This document shows positions 39,127 through 47,575 of a DNA stretch of 64,000 nucleotides, in pieces. The notes below the pieces were generated by a model. That model worked only from the letters and a program-made list of their open reading frames with translations. It made no database searches and had not been told where the DNA came from. The DNA is taken from the NCBI RefSeq assembly GCF_007679495.1, contig NZ_VEGP01000005.1, forward strand, positions 62,001 through 126,000, read 5' to 3'. Origin of the DNA: Paenibacillus sp. 32O-W (GTDB lineage Bacteria; Bacillota; Bacilli; Paenibacillales; NBRC-103111). The translations under genes were made by a program, and so were the position numbers. Every line of letters starts with the position of its first letter. Positions within the stretch are counted from its first letter, which is position 1.

Positions 39127-39762
39127 CTATCTTTCGGGATCGTCCGGGCATTCCACACCCAGAAATTCACTGATTCGCATCTCCTGAAACAACTCCAGCA
39201 ATTCCTGAACCCTATACTCCTCCGGATAGTCACCATCCGCATAGTCCATTCGAAGCTCCGCATCGATCGAAGATGCGCTTAAATATTCCATAAGCCGGCG
39301 GCATGCCAAGTAATCTTCCACCCGGCTGAGATCGTATTTTAATTCCGTATTTCGCGCCTCGGTTATTATATCGGAGGATGGCGTGTCGGCAGTCTCCGGC
39401 CATTCATTACATCGGACGGTTAAAATCGGCCCCTTTTCCAAAAACATTTCGGTCTCGGTGTTTCTGCTTATGCCTTCCCACCTGTCCATTGCATTCCACA
39501 GCATATCCTCGCTAATGTCCTCGAACTCTCCTTCCCCGGTCTGCTCCATAAAATCGAGAGATAACCCCAATTTGTTCGCATCCCGGATAAACTGCAGCAG
39601 CTTGTCCTTCTCCTCTTCATCGTGAATATCCAGCGTAAGGATGATTTTATAAGACTGCAGCCTTTCTTTGATTTCCGACAGACCAAGAGCAGTGTATCTT
39701 CTAACAAATTGAAGTGCCTTTACCGGGCTGTCGTTCAGCCTGACTTTAATCCCAATCAACAT
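39127..39762 (-). CDS. Unknown protein with L7/L12 C-domain-like N-terminus
   Basis: 211-aa acidic protein I do not recognise. The first about 70 residues (IGIKVRLNDSPVKALQFV, then GLSEIKERL) resemble the ribosomal L7/L12 C-terminal fold, where a K-A-x(n)-GL-KEAKE pattern is typical. The rest is acidic, with many Glu and Asp, and shows no known motif or membrane segment. The ATG at 39762 lies nine bases after AGGAG. It is divergent from the gene at 39943. Real by start signal and composition; function unknown. Confidence 0.65.
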   Translation of the reverse strand: MLIGIKVRLNDSPVKALQFVRRYTALGLSEIKERLQSYKIILTLDIHDEEEKDKLLQFIRDANKLGLSLDFMEQTGEGEFEDISEDMLWNAMDRWEGISRNTETEMFLEKGPILTVRCNEWPETADTPSSDIITEARNTELKYDLSRVEDYLACRRLMEYLSASSIDAELRMDYADGDYPEEYRVQELLELFQEMRISEFLGVECPDDPER

Positions 39763-39942
39763 TTTCCGCATCTCCTAATCCATTTATATTGTTACTTTAC
39801 AAAAGACTGCGCTGCTGGAAAAATTCGCTTCCGCAGATACCGGCCCACTGAAAAGAAAGGATGCTCTTCCGACACAATTCCGTTACAATAGTAGATAATC
39901 ATCCCTTATTATACACATGCTTATCTGCTAGGAGTGGAGAGA

Positions 39943-40239
39943 ATGTCTATTCAAACCGGCCGTTTCCTTAAAATAGACGGATGGCTGGAGCTAGGTTCGG
40001 AACAATCCGGTCTGCAGTTCCGCCATGAATTCGAACAATTTTTGCAAGCCGGAGGGTGGCTTTTTGCCGGCAAAGTGGAAGAGTGCGAACGGAAGCCTTT
40101 CGAGTCAGAAGCCGCGAATATACAGGCATTGCTGCAAGAGAACGAACAAATGAAAAAAGAGCTGGAAAGACTGCGCAGCACACGCCGTCCCCAAGCCCAG
40201 AAGATGTCCAGCAAGTTAAGAGATGCCCTGAGAGAATAG
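39943..40239 (+). CDS. Small coiled-coil protein of unknown function
   Basis: 98-aa protein starting MSIQTGRFLKIDGWLELG. The C-terminal half (about residues 58-80) is a heptad-like coiled coil, LLQENEQMKKELERLRS, followed by a basic tail. AGGAGTGGAGAGA stands before the ATG at 39943. It converges on yraN. No family recognised. Confidence 0.6.
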   Translation: MSIQTGRFLKIDGWLELGSEQSGLQFRHEFEQFLQAGGWLFAGKVEECERKPFESEAANIQALLQENEQMKKELERLRSTRRPQAQKMSSKLRDALRE

Positions 40240-40283
40240 CAATCCCGGGTATCCGTTCTGGCTCCACAAGTGATCGTTATCTA

Positions 40284-40661
40284 TTAAAAAGCACCGCGCA
40301 GGTGCTCCAGCCTCTTCGTTCTCCCCTGTAAATCCATGTAAACCGAAACGACATCAAAACGGACGGAAGCCTCGTTCAGTTGATGAATATGCAGGTACAC
40401 CTGTGCCGTATCCCTGACTTGCTTCTGTTTCCTGGCATTCACCGATTCCTGCGGGCTCCCGAAGGTACCGGTCATTCTTCTTGTCCTTACTTCGACAAAA
40501 ACAAGGACAGTTCCATCCCAAGCTACAATGTCCAATTCCCCGGTGCGGCATTTCCAATTGCGATGAACAATACGATAATTTTGCATGGTCAAAAAAGCTT
40601 CCGCCTGCCGCTCACCCCGGCGTCCCAGTTCCTTGCGGCTATCCTTACCGGGAACGCTCAT
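40284..40661 (-). CDS. yraN: YraN family (UPF0102) nuclease-like protein
   Basis: Endonuclease-fold protein of unknown cellular role. The conserved core has GELDIVAWDGTVLVFVEVRTR, with the E-x(n)-D-x(n)-E-V-K-like pattern of Holliday junction resolvase folds, preceded by GRRGERQAEAFL. The ATG at 40661 overlaps the stop of the upstream FlhB-like gene by 4 bp. Length is 125 aa. Confidence 0.9.
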   Translation of the reverse strand: MSVPGKDSRKELGRRGERQAEAFLTMQNYRIVHRNWKCRTGELDIVAWDGTVLVFVEVRTRRMTGTFGSPQESVNARKQKQVRDTAQVYLHIHQLNEASVRFDVVSVYMDLQGRTKRLEHLRGAF

Positions 40662-40954
40662 CGGATACCCGCTTGTTCCCCTGCCCATTGATCGGAACGG
40701 TAGACGAAAGTCAATATTTCGGCAACCAATTGATATAAATCGGGCGGGATTTGCTGCTCCAGGTCCAGCTGGGACAGAACCTCAACCAACGACGCATTCT
40801 CTTGGACCGGAACCCCATACTCTCTGGCCTTCTGCAAAATGGTCTCCGCCACCTCGCCCTTTCCTTTGGCCACGACGACCGGGGCCGCTATTTGGTCGGG
40901 AGAGTATCGTAAAGCGACTGCTTTCTTCGGTGTATGGCTGTTGGAAGAATTCAT
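40658..40954 (-). CDS. ylqH: Free-standing FlhB C-terminal domain protein (YlqH, EscU family)
   Basis: 98-aa protein that aligns with the cytoplasmic part of FlhB lying after the NPTH cleavage site: here KKAVALRYS and APVVVAKG, in FlhB FAVALKYE and APKVIAKG. There is no membrane part and no NPTH motif, only HTPKKA. It overlaps both neighbours by 4 bp (ATGA). In B. subtilis ylqH occupies the same place. A role in export switching is inferred from homology only. Confidence 0.9.
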   Translation of the reverse strand: MNSSNSHTPKKAVALRYSPDQIAAPVVVAKGKGEVAETILQKAREYGVPVQENASLVEVLSQLDLEQQIPPDLYQLVAEILTFVYRSDQWAGEQAGIR

Positions 40955-42831
40955 ATCCGCAGATCGACTCCTTTGTACGGTTTAGTATCATACAGAGACA
41001 GTCCCCCGTCCTCCCCCGAAGCAGCGTGGTTTTGGCCTGCTTTTTTGTCCGGGAAGGGCAGTGATCGAATGGATACAAAAGGATATCCCTGCGCCTCCAG
41101 CCTGTCCGCCACTTCTTGGCGAAACGGCTCAATGGCCTTCTCCATCCCCGAATAATCGCTATGTACGACAATGTTCACGATACGATCAGTCACTTGAACA
41201 TCGACAATGGTCGGCCCGAGGTAGGCCATTCTCAAATCGAAAAGCAGTCGGCAGTTAGAGGAATCCATCTCCCCCTGCTTTCCTTTCCGGGTCTGGATGT
41301 GGACCGCCGCTGTTTGCTCACCGGAGACATGGAACAACGGGACCGTCATCGTCACATGGGTAAACATGGACGATCTGTCAGCGGCCAGCAACAGCTGCTG
41401 GCCGGTAATTTGCTGCAGCGTCTGCTGGACCGCTTCTCGGAGGGCCGGCGGGAGGTCATCGGCCGCGGACAACTGAAGGAGCGCTCCCTTCAGCGACTGA
41501 GACGCTTCAGCGGCCCGGTCCGGGACCGCTCCGGCCGCCGCCGGGTCTGGCCCGGGCGCGGCAGGCGCAGGCTGCCCCGCAGCGGGAGCCGTCCGGCCGC
41601 CGGCGGCTGGATCGGGCGAGCTCTTGGCAGCCTGCTGCAGCAGGCTGCGCTCGTAATCGAGCCCGATCGCCTTCAGCAGCCGGAGCACCCACGACGGCTC
41701 GCCCGATGGCGCGGTGCCCGGAGCAGCGGCGGCAGCCGGCGGCACCTGCCCTGCCGCGACGGCCGGCTCCGCTGCGGCGTTCGGGCCGACGGCGCGGTCA
41801 ACCGGCGCCTGTGCCGACGCGGGCAGCGCCTGCGGTGCGGCAGCGGCCTGTGCCGGCTGCCCTGCGGGCGCCTCCGCGGGCACCGGGCCCGCTGCGCCCG
41901 CCACGGCTGCGCGGGGCACCGCGCCAGCCGGCGCGGCGCTGGCCTGGCCGGGCGCTGCGCCGGAGGCAGCCTGCCCGGCAGCAGCCGGGGGCTGCAGCGC
42001 TGGCGCAGGCGCGGGCGCCGGCCCGCCCGGTACTGCTGCCGCGGCGCCGGCTCCTTCGCCTCCAGCCGGGGCTGCACCCGGGTTGGAGGCGGCCGGGAGG
42101 GCTGCGGTGACCGGCGCAGTAATGGCGGGCGCTGCAGCGGACGCAGGCAGACGTGCAGCGCCCAGAGCGATGACGCCCTCGGTGGCGCGCAGCGCCTGGT
42201 TCAGCAGTTGGCGCAGCTCCGGACGCAGGATGTCCTGCCCTTCCAGACTATGCTTAAGCTGGGCCGCCAACTGCTGCAGTCCTTCGTGCGGCGGCTTGCC
42301 GAACAGCGCCTGGTGAAGGGCCGTCACATTAGTCTCCGTTAGCGGCAATCCCCGCTTAACGGCCAGCATCGCCGCCTGGCTCCACTCTTCCGCCGGCATT
42401 CCCGCAGGCATCCTCGCTATCATGGCTGACAATGACGATACATTCTCTCTCGTCAACGGCACGGATGACTGCTGCATCCATAGGAGAAGCTGACGATTGG
42501 ACACGGTATCCTTCAATCCAAATTCCTTTAACATTTCCAACAGGGGAGCTTCCGGTAGAAGAGTCCCGACACCCTGAACAGGCTTCAGTCGGATCTGGCC
42601 GGCTCTGGTTTCAGCCAATACTTGAAGGAAAGTCGATTCCCCCTGTTGTAATGGAGTCTCGAGTCTGGCTCTCAGCTTGACACCGCCGATCATGAGCATC
42701 GCTTCTTGGTCGGCAAGCAGCTGAAGCACGGTTCCTCTCACAATTTGCCCGGCTTTCAGCTCCAGTGCCTTGCCTTCAGTAGCCCTGGCTTCACCAATCC
42801 ACTGACGCAGCAAATGGCCGATATTCACCGT
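40951..42831 (-). CDS. ylqG: FliK-like hook-length control family protein (YlqG)
   Basis: 626-aa protein coupled to ylqH. The first about 230 residues are a conserved region rich in Leu and Gln. Residues about 235-430 are an extreme Ala/Pro/Gly-rich linker encoded by very GC-rich DNA (about 41480-42170). The C-terminal part (about 475-600) resembles the FliK C-terminal domain with LFDLRMAYLGPTIVDVQVT. The start is GTG at 42831 behind AAGGGGGG. Its function is not established; FliK-like export by homology. Confidence 0.85.
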   Translation of the reverse strand, partial: TVNIGHLLRQWIGEARATEGKALELKAGQIVRGTVLQLLADQEAMLMIGGVKLRARLETPLQQGESTFLQVLAETRAGQIRLKPVQGVGTLLPEAPLLEMLKEFGLKDTVSNRQLLLWMQQSSVPLTRENVSSLSAMIARMPAGMPAEEWSQAAMLAVKRGLPLTETNVTALHQALFGKPPHEGLQQLAAQLKHSLEGQDILRPELRQLLNQALRATEGVIALGAARLPASAAAPAITAPVTAALPAASNPGAAPAGGEGAGAAAAVPGGPAPAPAPALQPPAAAGQAASGAAPGQASAAPAGAVPRAAVAGAAGPVPAEAPAGQPAQAAAAPQALPASAQAPVDRAVGPNAAAEPAVAAGQVPPAAAAAPGTAPSGEPSWVLRLLKAIGLDYERSLLQQAAKSSPDPAAGGRTAPAAGQPAPAAPGPDPAAAGAVPDRAAEASQSLKGALLQLSAADDLPPALREAVQQTLQQITGQQLLLAADRSSMFTHVTMTVPLFHVSGEQTAAVHIQTRKGKQGEMDSSNCRLLFDLRMAYLGPTIVDVQVTDRIVNIVVHSDYSGMEKAIEPFRQEVADRLEAQGYPFVSIRSLPFPDKKAGQNHAASGEDGGLSLYDTKPYKGVDLRI

Positions 42832-42917
42832 TATCCCCCCCTTACTGACCTTAATCCGGAGCAATTTCGCTTCAATGTCAATTCATAATATAGTTATCGG
42901 CATAAATCCGGTAATAT

Positions 42918-43212
42918 TGAACGGAGCCCTGTAAAAATACCCCACAAACATACATGACCTGTCGGTCGCATTTAACGCATTAATTTTTCGTACAACGGTG
43001 ATGCGTAACCTTCGAAGCATATTCCGTCCGCTCTCCAACCGGAGGCGGCGTCAAAACCTTTCTCTAAACGCGGTTGATCTTCTTGCTTTTCTTCGATAAA
43101 GGTTTAAATAGTACTTTGCGGGAAGCCCTGTTAAAAACCCCAACAAAGTCACGCCCTAACCTTCGAAACGTATTCCAGATGCTTCGCGTGGAGCCCCTGA
43201 AGATGAATAAAT
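42918..43212. repeat. Gap with two imperfect direct repeats (TTCGAA repeat family)
   Basis: No gene. AGCCCTGTAAAAATACCCCAC at about 42925 is matched by AGCCCTGTTAAAAACCCCAAC at 43124. CCTTCGAAGCATATTCC (43009-43025) is matched by CCTTCGAAACGTATTCC (43160-43176). A third copy of this pair is at 45925-45971. Near the end, GAGCCCCTGAAGATGAATAA (43191-43210) recurs at 56676-56697 in similar form. Confidence 0.6.
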
Positions 43213-43219
43213 AGGGATA

Positions 43220-43831
43220 TTAAAATAAAAATTGCTCCTGAACATTTAGAAGCTTGCCGAGAAATGATTTACGATGCATGGGACACGGACCATATTCGAG
43301 GATGGCTTCCCGATGCTGTTTGGTGGCATATCCTTTATGTATAGCAATTCCGTATTCGGGAAAATCGGTGTCCCAATGAAGACACATCCTGTCGCGGGTG
43401 ACCTTGGCCACAATGGAGGCGGCCGCTATGGACTGGCTTAATGCATCCCCGTGAATAATCGAGAGCTGCTTAATATCGCAATCTATTTTCTCCGCATCGA
43501 TTAGCAAATGATCCGGCTGGACGTCAAGCTGCTCCACCGCCTTCTTCATCGCCAACCTTGCCGCTTGCTTGATATTGATTTTGTCAATCGTCGCTGAATC
43601 CACCTGGCCTATGCCAACGGCCAAGGCGCATTCCATAATTTCTTCATAAAGCCGCTCTCTTTTGCTAGCGGTCAGCTTTTTGGAATCATTAATTTCTTCT
43701 ATAATTCGACCGGGGGGAAGAATGACCGCTGCGGCCACTACATCGCCGAACAAACAGCCCCTCCCTACCTCATCCACGCCGGCAATCAGCCGGAAATGCT
43801 GATCCCAAAGCGCTTGTTCATACTCAAGCAT
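43220..43831 (-). CDS. rnhB: Ribonuclease HII
   Basis: Cleaves RNA in RNA-DNA hybrids and at single ribonucleotides. The catalytic acidic residues are Asp20, Glu21, Asp112 and Asp147. The usual GRGPLAGPVV motif reads GRGCLFGDVV here (residues 23-32). Length is 203 aa. GGAGGGAG precedes the ATG at 43831. Confidence 0.94.
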   Translation of the reverse strand: MLEYEQALWDQHFRLIAGVDEVGRGCLFGDVVAAAVILPPGRIIEEINDSKKLTASKRERLYEEIMECALAVGIGQVDSATIDKINIKQAARLAMKKAVEQLDVQPDHLLIDAEKIDCDIKQLSIIHGDALSQSIAAASIVAKVTRDRMCLHWDTDFPEYGIAIHKGYATKQHREAILEYGPCPMHRKSFLGKLLNVQEQFLF

Positions 43832-44030
43832 CCGACTCCCTCCTCTCGACCATTATACCTTGTCCCTCCTTTTATGCGCTACATACTCGTTCAAACTCGG
43901 CTATGTAAACTCATTTGATTTTTAAGTTATATGTTGACCTCCGCCATGCGATGCCAAACACCGCACGGTACGAAGAGCCCCCCATTCCGGCGTTTCATAT
44001 AAAGCCTAAACCGTCATTCATAGTCCTCTC

Positions 44031-44134
44031 TTTTTTAAAATATAAAGTATAAGTTTTCATCTATACCTGTTCTTACCACATTAGAAAGTTTAAGTTCATT
44101 AAAACATTAAAAATGGAACAACTTTCTAATTGGC
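44031..44134 (+). repeat. Repeat copy I: AT-rich block plus hairpin module
   Basis: 44031-44074 matches, reverse-complemented, the block at 57387-57430, with shared pieces AAAATATAA and AGTATAAGTTT. The hairpin module 44075-44134 pairs TTAGAAAGTT with AACTTTCTAA (perfect 10 bp) around AAGTTCATTA. The same module is at 56723-56782 and 46042-46105 on the other strand. Confidence 0.7.
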
Positions 44135-44196
44135 GATAAAAACATCCTTTAAACGCGGTCGCTCATCCATGAAATACTCCGATAGTAGTTTTTCTC

Positions 44197-44251
44197 ATAT
44201 TTCATCGGTAAACGCGCACGTCCTAAGGACGGCGATAGCCGTTTATCCTTG
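44197..44251 (+). repeat. 55-bp palindromic repeat, copy 1
   Basis: Matches the reverse complement of 57332-57386 at 54 of 55 positions. It is itself a long imperfect palindrome centred on CGTCCTAAGGACG with outer arms GGTAAACG and CGTTTATCC. Confidence 0.9.
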
Positions 44252-44264
44252 TATCCATCATCAA

Positions 44265-44300
44265 AGAAAGAGGCACAGCTTAAGAGCTGTGCCTCTTTCT
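44265..44300 (-). terminator. Terminator-like hairpin after rbgA
   Basis: Perfect 16-bp stem AGAAAGAGGCACAGCT/AGCTGTGCCTCTTTCT with loop TAAG. The minus-strand tail TTTGATG is weakly T-rich. It lies 17 bases beyond the rbgA stop. Confidence 0.75.
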
Positions 44301-44316
44301 ACCGGGAAATACATCA

Positions 44317-45183
44317 TTATTCGCCGGGATGCTCCAGACTGATCCGCCCCAGTTTGCCGTCCCGCAAATCTCTGAGAAACAGAGCCGATGCCTTCTCCAG
44401 GTTGACGGTTCCTCCGCTCTGCAGGCATCCTCTGCGGCGGCCGATCATTTCCATCACTTCGATCACCGGTTCCGGCTCCGTTAGATCCCCCGGGAGGCTT
44501 TCCAGCTGGTACCGTTCGCAAAGCGCCTGCGGGTAATGCGGAACCATATAACGAATGACGTGAAAAGCGACATCTTCCGGATGAATGACTTCATCCTTGA
44601 TGGAGCCTATCGCCGCCAGCCGGACCCCGACCTGCTGGTCTTCGAACTTCGGCCACAGAATACCGGGCGTGTCCAGCAGCTCCAATTCTCCTGCAATGCG
44701 AATCCACTGCTGGCCCTTGGTTACCCCCGGGCGGTCCCCGGTAATCGCCGCCTTGCGTCCAGCGAGCCGGTTAATCAAAGTTGATTTGCCGACATTAGGG
44801 ATACCGACGATCAGCGCACGGATCGGTCTCGGCTTCATTCCTTTGCGAATTTGGGCCTCCAGCCGATCCTTAAGCAGATGCTTACAGCGGGGAATGATTT
44901 CTTTCACGTTCGTGCCCGAAATGGAATCGATCGGAAGCGCGTCCACGCCGTCCCGCTTCAGCCTTTGCACCCATTCGGCTGTTACTGCCGGATCTGCCAA
45001 GTCCGCTTTGTTCAGCAGAATCAGCCTCGGCTTGTTTCCGAGAATTTCATCAATCATCGGGTTGCGGCTCGAGATCGGGATTCGGGCATCCATCAGTTCA
45101 ATGGCGAGATCGATCAATTTCAGCTTGTCCTGAATTTGCCGTCTCGCTCTGGTCATATGTCCAGGAAACCATTGAATGGTCAC
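44317..45183 (-). CDS. rbgA: Ribosome biogenesis GTPase RbgA (YlqF)
   Basis: Circularly permuted GTPase for late assembly of the 50S subunit. The G4 motif LNKADLAD precedes the G1 motif [12 protein letters not shown] and the G3 region DTPGILWP, the permuted order. It begins [17 protein letters not shown]. Length is 288 aa. The start is GTG at 45183 behind GAGGTGAT. Confidence 0.95.
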   Translation of the reverse strand: MTIQWFPGHMTRARRQIQDKLKLIDLAIELMDARIPISSRNPMIDEILGNKPRLILLNKADLADPAVTAEWVQRLKRDGVDALPIDSISGTNVKEIIPRCKHLLKDRLEAQIRKGMKPRPIRALIVGIPNVGKSTLINRLAGRKAAITGDRPGVTKGQQWIRIAGELELLDTPGILWPKFEDQQVGVRLAAIGSIKDEVIHPEDVAFHVIRYMVPHYPQALCERYQLESLPGDLTEPEPVIEVMEMIGRRRGCLQSGGTVNLEKASALFLRDLRDGKLGRISLEHPGE

Positions 45184-45217
45184 AGGATCACCTCATTTTT
45201 TTCGCGCGGCCATGCCT

Positions 45218-45796
45218 TTACTTATGACTCACTACACTGATTTTGGAGAGCGGCCAGAAGATAACATCGGCCCGGCCAACCACCTTGTCATACGGTACCG
45301 GACCTACCATAGGTGCCCGGCTGTCCTGACTGTTCGGACGGTTGTCGCCCATTACGAAGATATGGCCTTCCGGAACGGTCATCTCCGCAAAATCCGAATT
45401 GTAGTCATCGCCATTCTGGAGTTCTCTGGCAACCGCTTCCTGAATATATGGCTCCTTAAGTTCTTCATTATTGACATAAACTTTGTTGTTTTCAATCTTG
45501 ACGGTTTCTCCAGGCAGCGCAATCACCCGCTTAATATAATCCCTGCCCTGCGGTGCGTGAAAAACAATCACTTCGCCCCGCTGCGGCTTGCGTATGCTGT
45601 AGATGATTTTGTTGACGATCAGCCTCTCTCCGGTTTCGAAATTGGGCTGCATGGAAGGGCCCTCCACAATAAACGGAGTGAAAATAAACCAGCGGATCAA
45701 CAACACGAGAACCGCAGCAATGATCAGCGCCTTTGCCCATTCCCAAATTTCACTCTTTACCGGAGTAGGGTGATCGGAGGTTTGTTCTTGTTCCAC
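45218..45796 (-). CDS. lepB: Type I signal peptidase
   Basis: Cleaves signal peptides of exported proteins at the outer membrane face. It has one N-terminal membrane helix (about residues 22-42), the nucleophile Ser48 in GPSMQP, general-base Lys89 in YIKRVIALPG, and the late box GDNRPNSQDSR. Length is 192 aa, the Sip type of Gram-positives. The start is GTG at 45796. It stands between rplS and rbgA. Confidence 0.95.
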   Translation of the reverse strand: MEQEQTSDHPTPVKSEIWEWAKALIIAAVLVLLIRWFIFTPFIVEGPSMQPNFETGERLIVNKIIYSIRKPQRGEVIVFHAPQGRDYIKRVIALPGETVKIENNKVYVNNEELKEPYIQEAVARELQNGDDYNSDFAEMTVPEGHIFVMGDNRPNSQDSRAPMVGPVPYDKVVGRADVIFWPLSKISVVSHK

Positions 45797-45924
45797 GATC
45801 CGACACCCGCTTTCTGTAATTCATTCCGATTTTCAGGAGAGGGTCTGTCTGGACGGCCCCCGTTACATTAATCATGTATTTCCCTAATCCTAATTAAGAT
45901 CCGCATGCTTCCACAACCAAGTGG

Positions 45925-46105
45925 TTAAAAATAACTCCACTAATTGACGCATCGCCTTCGAAGCGTATTCGTTAACCAAAAGCTCCTGTTGAACCTTTCG
46001 AAGAGGCTTCTTCCAAATCCATCCTTATCGGAAGCTTGTCATGCCAATATGAATCTTTATGTACTTCATATTAACGCTGTAATGAACTTAAAGATTCCTA
46101 TATGG
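45925..46105 (-). repeat. Gap with repeat copies (TTCGAA repeat and hairpin module copy IV)
   Basis: No gene. 45925-45971 holds TTAAAAATAACTCCAC and GCCTTCGAAGCGTATTC, related to 42.93-43.18 kb. AAAAGCTCCT at 45978 and GGCTTCTTCC follow. The hairpin module 46042-46105 pairs GAATCTTTA (46051-46059) with TAAAGATTC (46089-46097) and lies directly beyond the rplS terminator. Confidence 0.6.
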
Positions 46106-46110
46106 TAAAC

Positions 46111-46136
46111 GAAAAGGGGCTTGATAGCAAGCCCCC
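46111..46136 (-). terminator. Rho-independent terminator after rplS
   Basis: Perfect stem GGGGCTTG/CAAGCCCC with loop of four and TTTTCGTTT on the minus strand. Confidence 0.85.
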
Positions 46137-46146
46137 TCTACTGTTC

Positions 46147-46488
46147 TTATCGAATTTCCTTAATTCTGGCGGCTTTTCCGCGAAGTTTGCGCAGGTAGTA
46201 AAGCTTAGCGCGACGTACTTTTCCTCGGCGTGCCACTTCGATTCTATCGATTTTCGGAGTATGCAGAGGGAAGGTCCTTTCCACTCCGACACCATACGAA
46301 ATTTTGCGGACTGTGAATGTTTCGCTAATTCCGCCGCCGCGTCTCTTAATAACGACACCTTCAAAAAGCTGAATCCGTTCGCGGGAACCCTCGATAACTT
46401 TAACGTATACCTTTAGCGTATCCCCAGGACGGAAACTTGGAATGTCTGTACGCAGCTGCTCTTTCGTAATTTCCTGAATAATATTCAT
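46147..46488 (-). CDS. rplS: 50S ribosomal protein L19
   Basis: Structural protein at the 30S-50S interface. It starts [25 protein letters not shown] and contains [17 protein letters not shown] and [14 protein letters not shown]. Length is 113 aa. AGGAGGAG precedes the ATG. It is normally co-transcribed with trmD; here a transporter operon lies between and rplS has its own promoter. Confidence 0.97.
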   Translation of the reverse strand: MNIIQEITKEQLRTDIPSFRPGDTLKVYVKVIEGSRERIQLFEGVVIKRRGGGISETFTVRKISYGVGVERTFPLHTPKIDRIEVARRGKVRRAKLYYLRKLRGKAARIKEIR

Positions 46489-46508
46489 CTAAACTCCTCC
46501 TTCCACAC

Positions 46509-46567
46509 AGATGTTCATACCGCAACTTATTTTCTGATTAATGCCGTTACGCGGTAGAGGACCATCT
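46509..46567 (-). promoter_or_regulatory. Candidate ribosomal protein L19 leader RNA
   Basis: Nested stems upstream of rplS on the minus strand: outer AGATG/CATCT (46563-46567 and 46509-46513) and inner ACCGC/GCGGT (46551-46555 and 46519-46523). L19 leader RNAs are known before rplS in Firmicutes and repress it by feedback. Assignment rests on position and stem layout, not on a model search. Confidence 0.5.
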
Positions 46568-46593
46568 TGATAAAGAAAACCACAACAGAAGAT

Positions 46594-46622
46594 ATTCTAC
46601 CATATCCAACCACAGAATTCAA
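46594..46622 (-). promoter_or_regulatory. rplS promoter (sigma-A type)
   Basis: Minus-strand -35 TTGAAT (46617-46622), 17-base spacer, -10 TAGAAT (46594-46599) preceded by an extended TGG. It lies between the transporter operon and rplS. Confidence 0.75.
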
Positions 46623-46723
46623 CACAATGAAGTGTATTGCAGCCAAATAGAATTAGAATCGGTGCGGAAGCTGAAATTGAGGCAATCCCGTTTTAAATTC
46701 CCCGTCTTCCCGCACTCGCTGTG

Positions 46724-47569
46724 TCAGCCTTTGACCGCGCTGGAATAAGCTCCTTGAATAAAGTACCTTTGGAAGAAGACGAATACGGCCAGGATAGGAA
46801 TCAAAGCAACCATCGTTCCGGCAGCAACCAGACGGGTATTGGTTACGAACGTTCCTTTCAATTTATAAAGTCCGATCGTCAGCGGGTAGAGCTTCTCATT
46901 TTCAAGAACCAGATATGGCCACAAGAAGTTGTTCCAGGAGCCAATGAAGCTCAATATCCCGAGAGTAGCCATCATTGGCAGCACCATCGGCATCAGGACT
47001 GACATCCAGATCCGCCATACACTGGCTCCGTCCATAATTGCGGATTCTTCAATTTCTTTCGGAATCCCAAGAAAGGCCTGCCTCATCAGGAAAATTCCGA
47101 AGGCGGATACCGCTCCCGGTATAATAACTCCCGCAAAGCTTCCAATTAGGTTCAGCTTATTCAGAATGAGGTAAACCGGAATCATCGTTACTTCTCCGGG
47201 AATCATCATCGTGGCGATAATCAACAGAAAGATGAAGTTCCTGCCTTTAAACCTCATTCTGGCTAGCGGAAACGCAGCCAAGGAACAGAAAATCAGCGGA
47301 AGTAGAACCCCGAAGAATGCCAGAACGATACTGTTCCATAAATATAGGGGGATGGGAAGGGAATTCCACACGGTCAAGTAATTTTCAAAGGTAAAGTTCT
47401 CGGGAATCAGCTTTGGCGGCATAGAAAAAATGGTTTCGTTCTGCCCTTTCAGCGAAGTCGAAAGCGTCCACAAGAAAGGAACGATCGTAATAATAGCCAG
47501 CAAAGTGAGAAAAAAATATGAAACCAGAGTATGAATAAATCTGCGTTTGGAAATTTTAGGTTTGGCCAT
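46724..47569 (-). CDS. Carbohydrate ABC transporter permease (MalG family)
   Basis: Inner-membrane permease of a CUT1-type sugar importer. It has six membrane segments and the EAA loop EESAIMDGASVWRIWMSVLMP that docks the ATPase. Length is 281 aa. It ends in AYSSAVKG, typical of the family. It is 6 bp downstream of its partner permease. No ATPase gene is in the cluster, so a shared MsmX-like ATPase elsewhere is likely (inference). Confidence 0.93.
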   Translation of the reverse strand: MAKPKISKRRFIHTLVSYFFLTLLAIITIVPFLWTLSTSLKGQNETIFSMPPKLIPENFTFENYLTVWNSLPIPLYLWNSIVLAFFGVLLPLIFCSLAAFPLARMRFKGRNFIFLLIIATMMIPGEVTMIPVYLILNKLNLIGSFAGVIIPGAVSAFGIFLMRQAFLGIPKEIEESAIMDGASVWRIWMSVLMPMVLPMMATLGILSFIGSWNNFLWPYLVLENEKLYPLTIGLYKLKGTFVTNTRLVAAGTMVALIPILAVFVFFQRYFIQGAYSSAVKG

Positions 47570-47575
47570 GACGGA

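Noticed and set aside
41116-42342. 408-codon plus-strand frame opposite the FliK-like gene
   Set aside because: Antisense shadow caused by the GC-rich Ala/Pro codons; Arg-rich and without a start signal.
42890-44260. CRISPR array in the repeat-rich gaps
   Set aside because: Repeats are few, imperfect, irregularly spaced and in both orientations; no cas gene is near.
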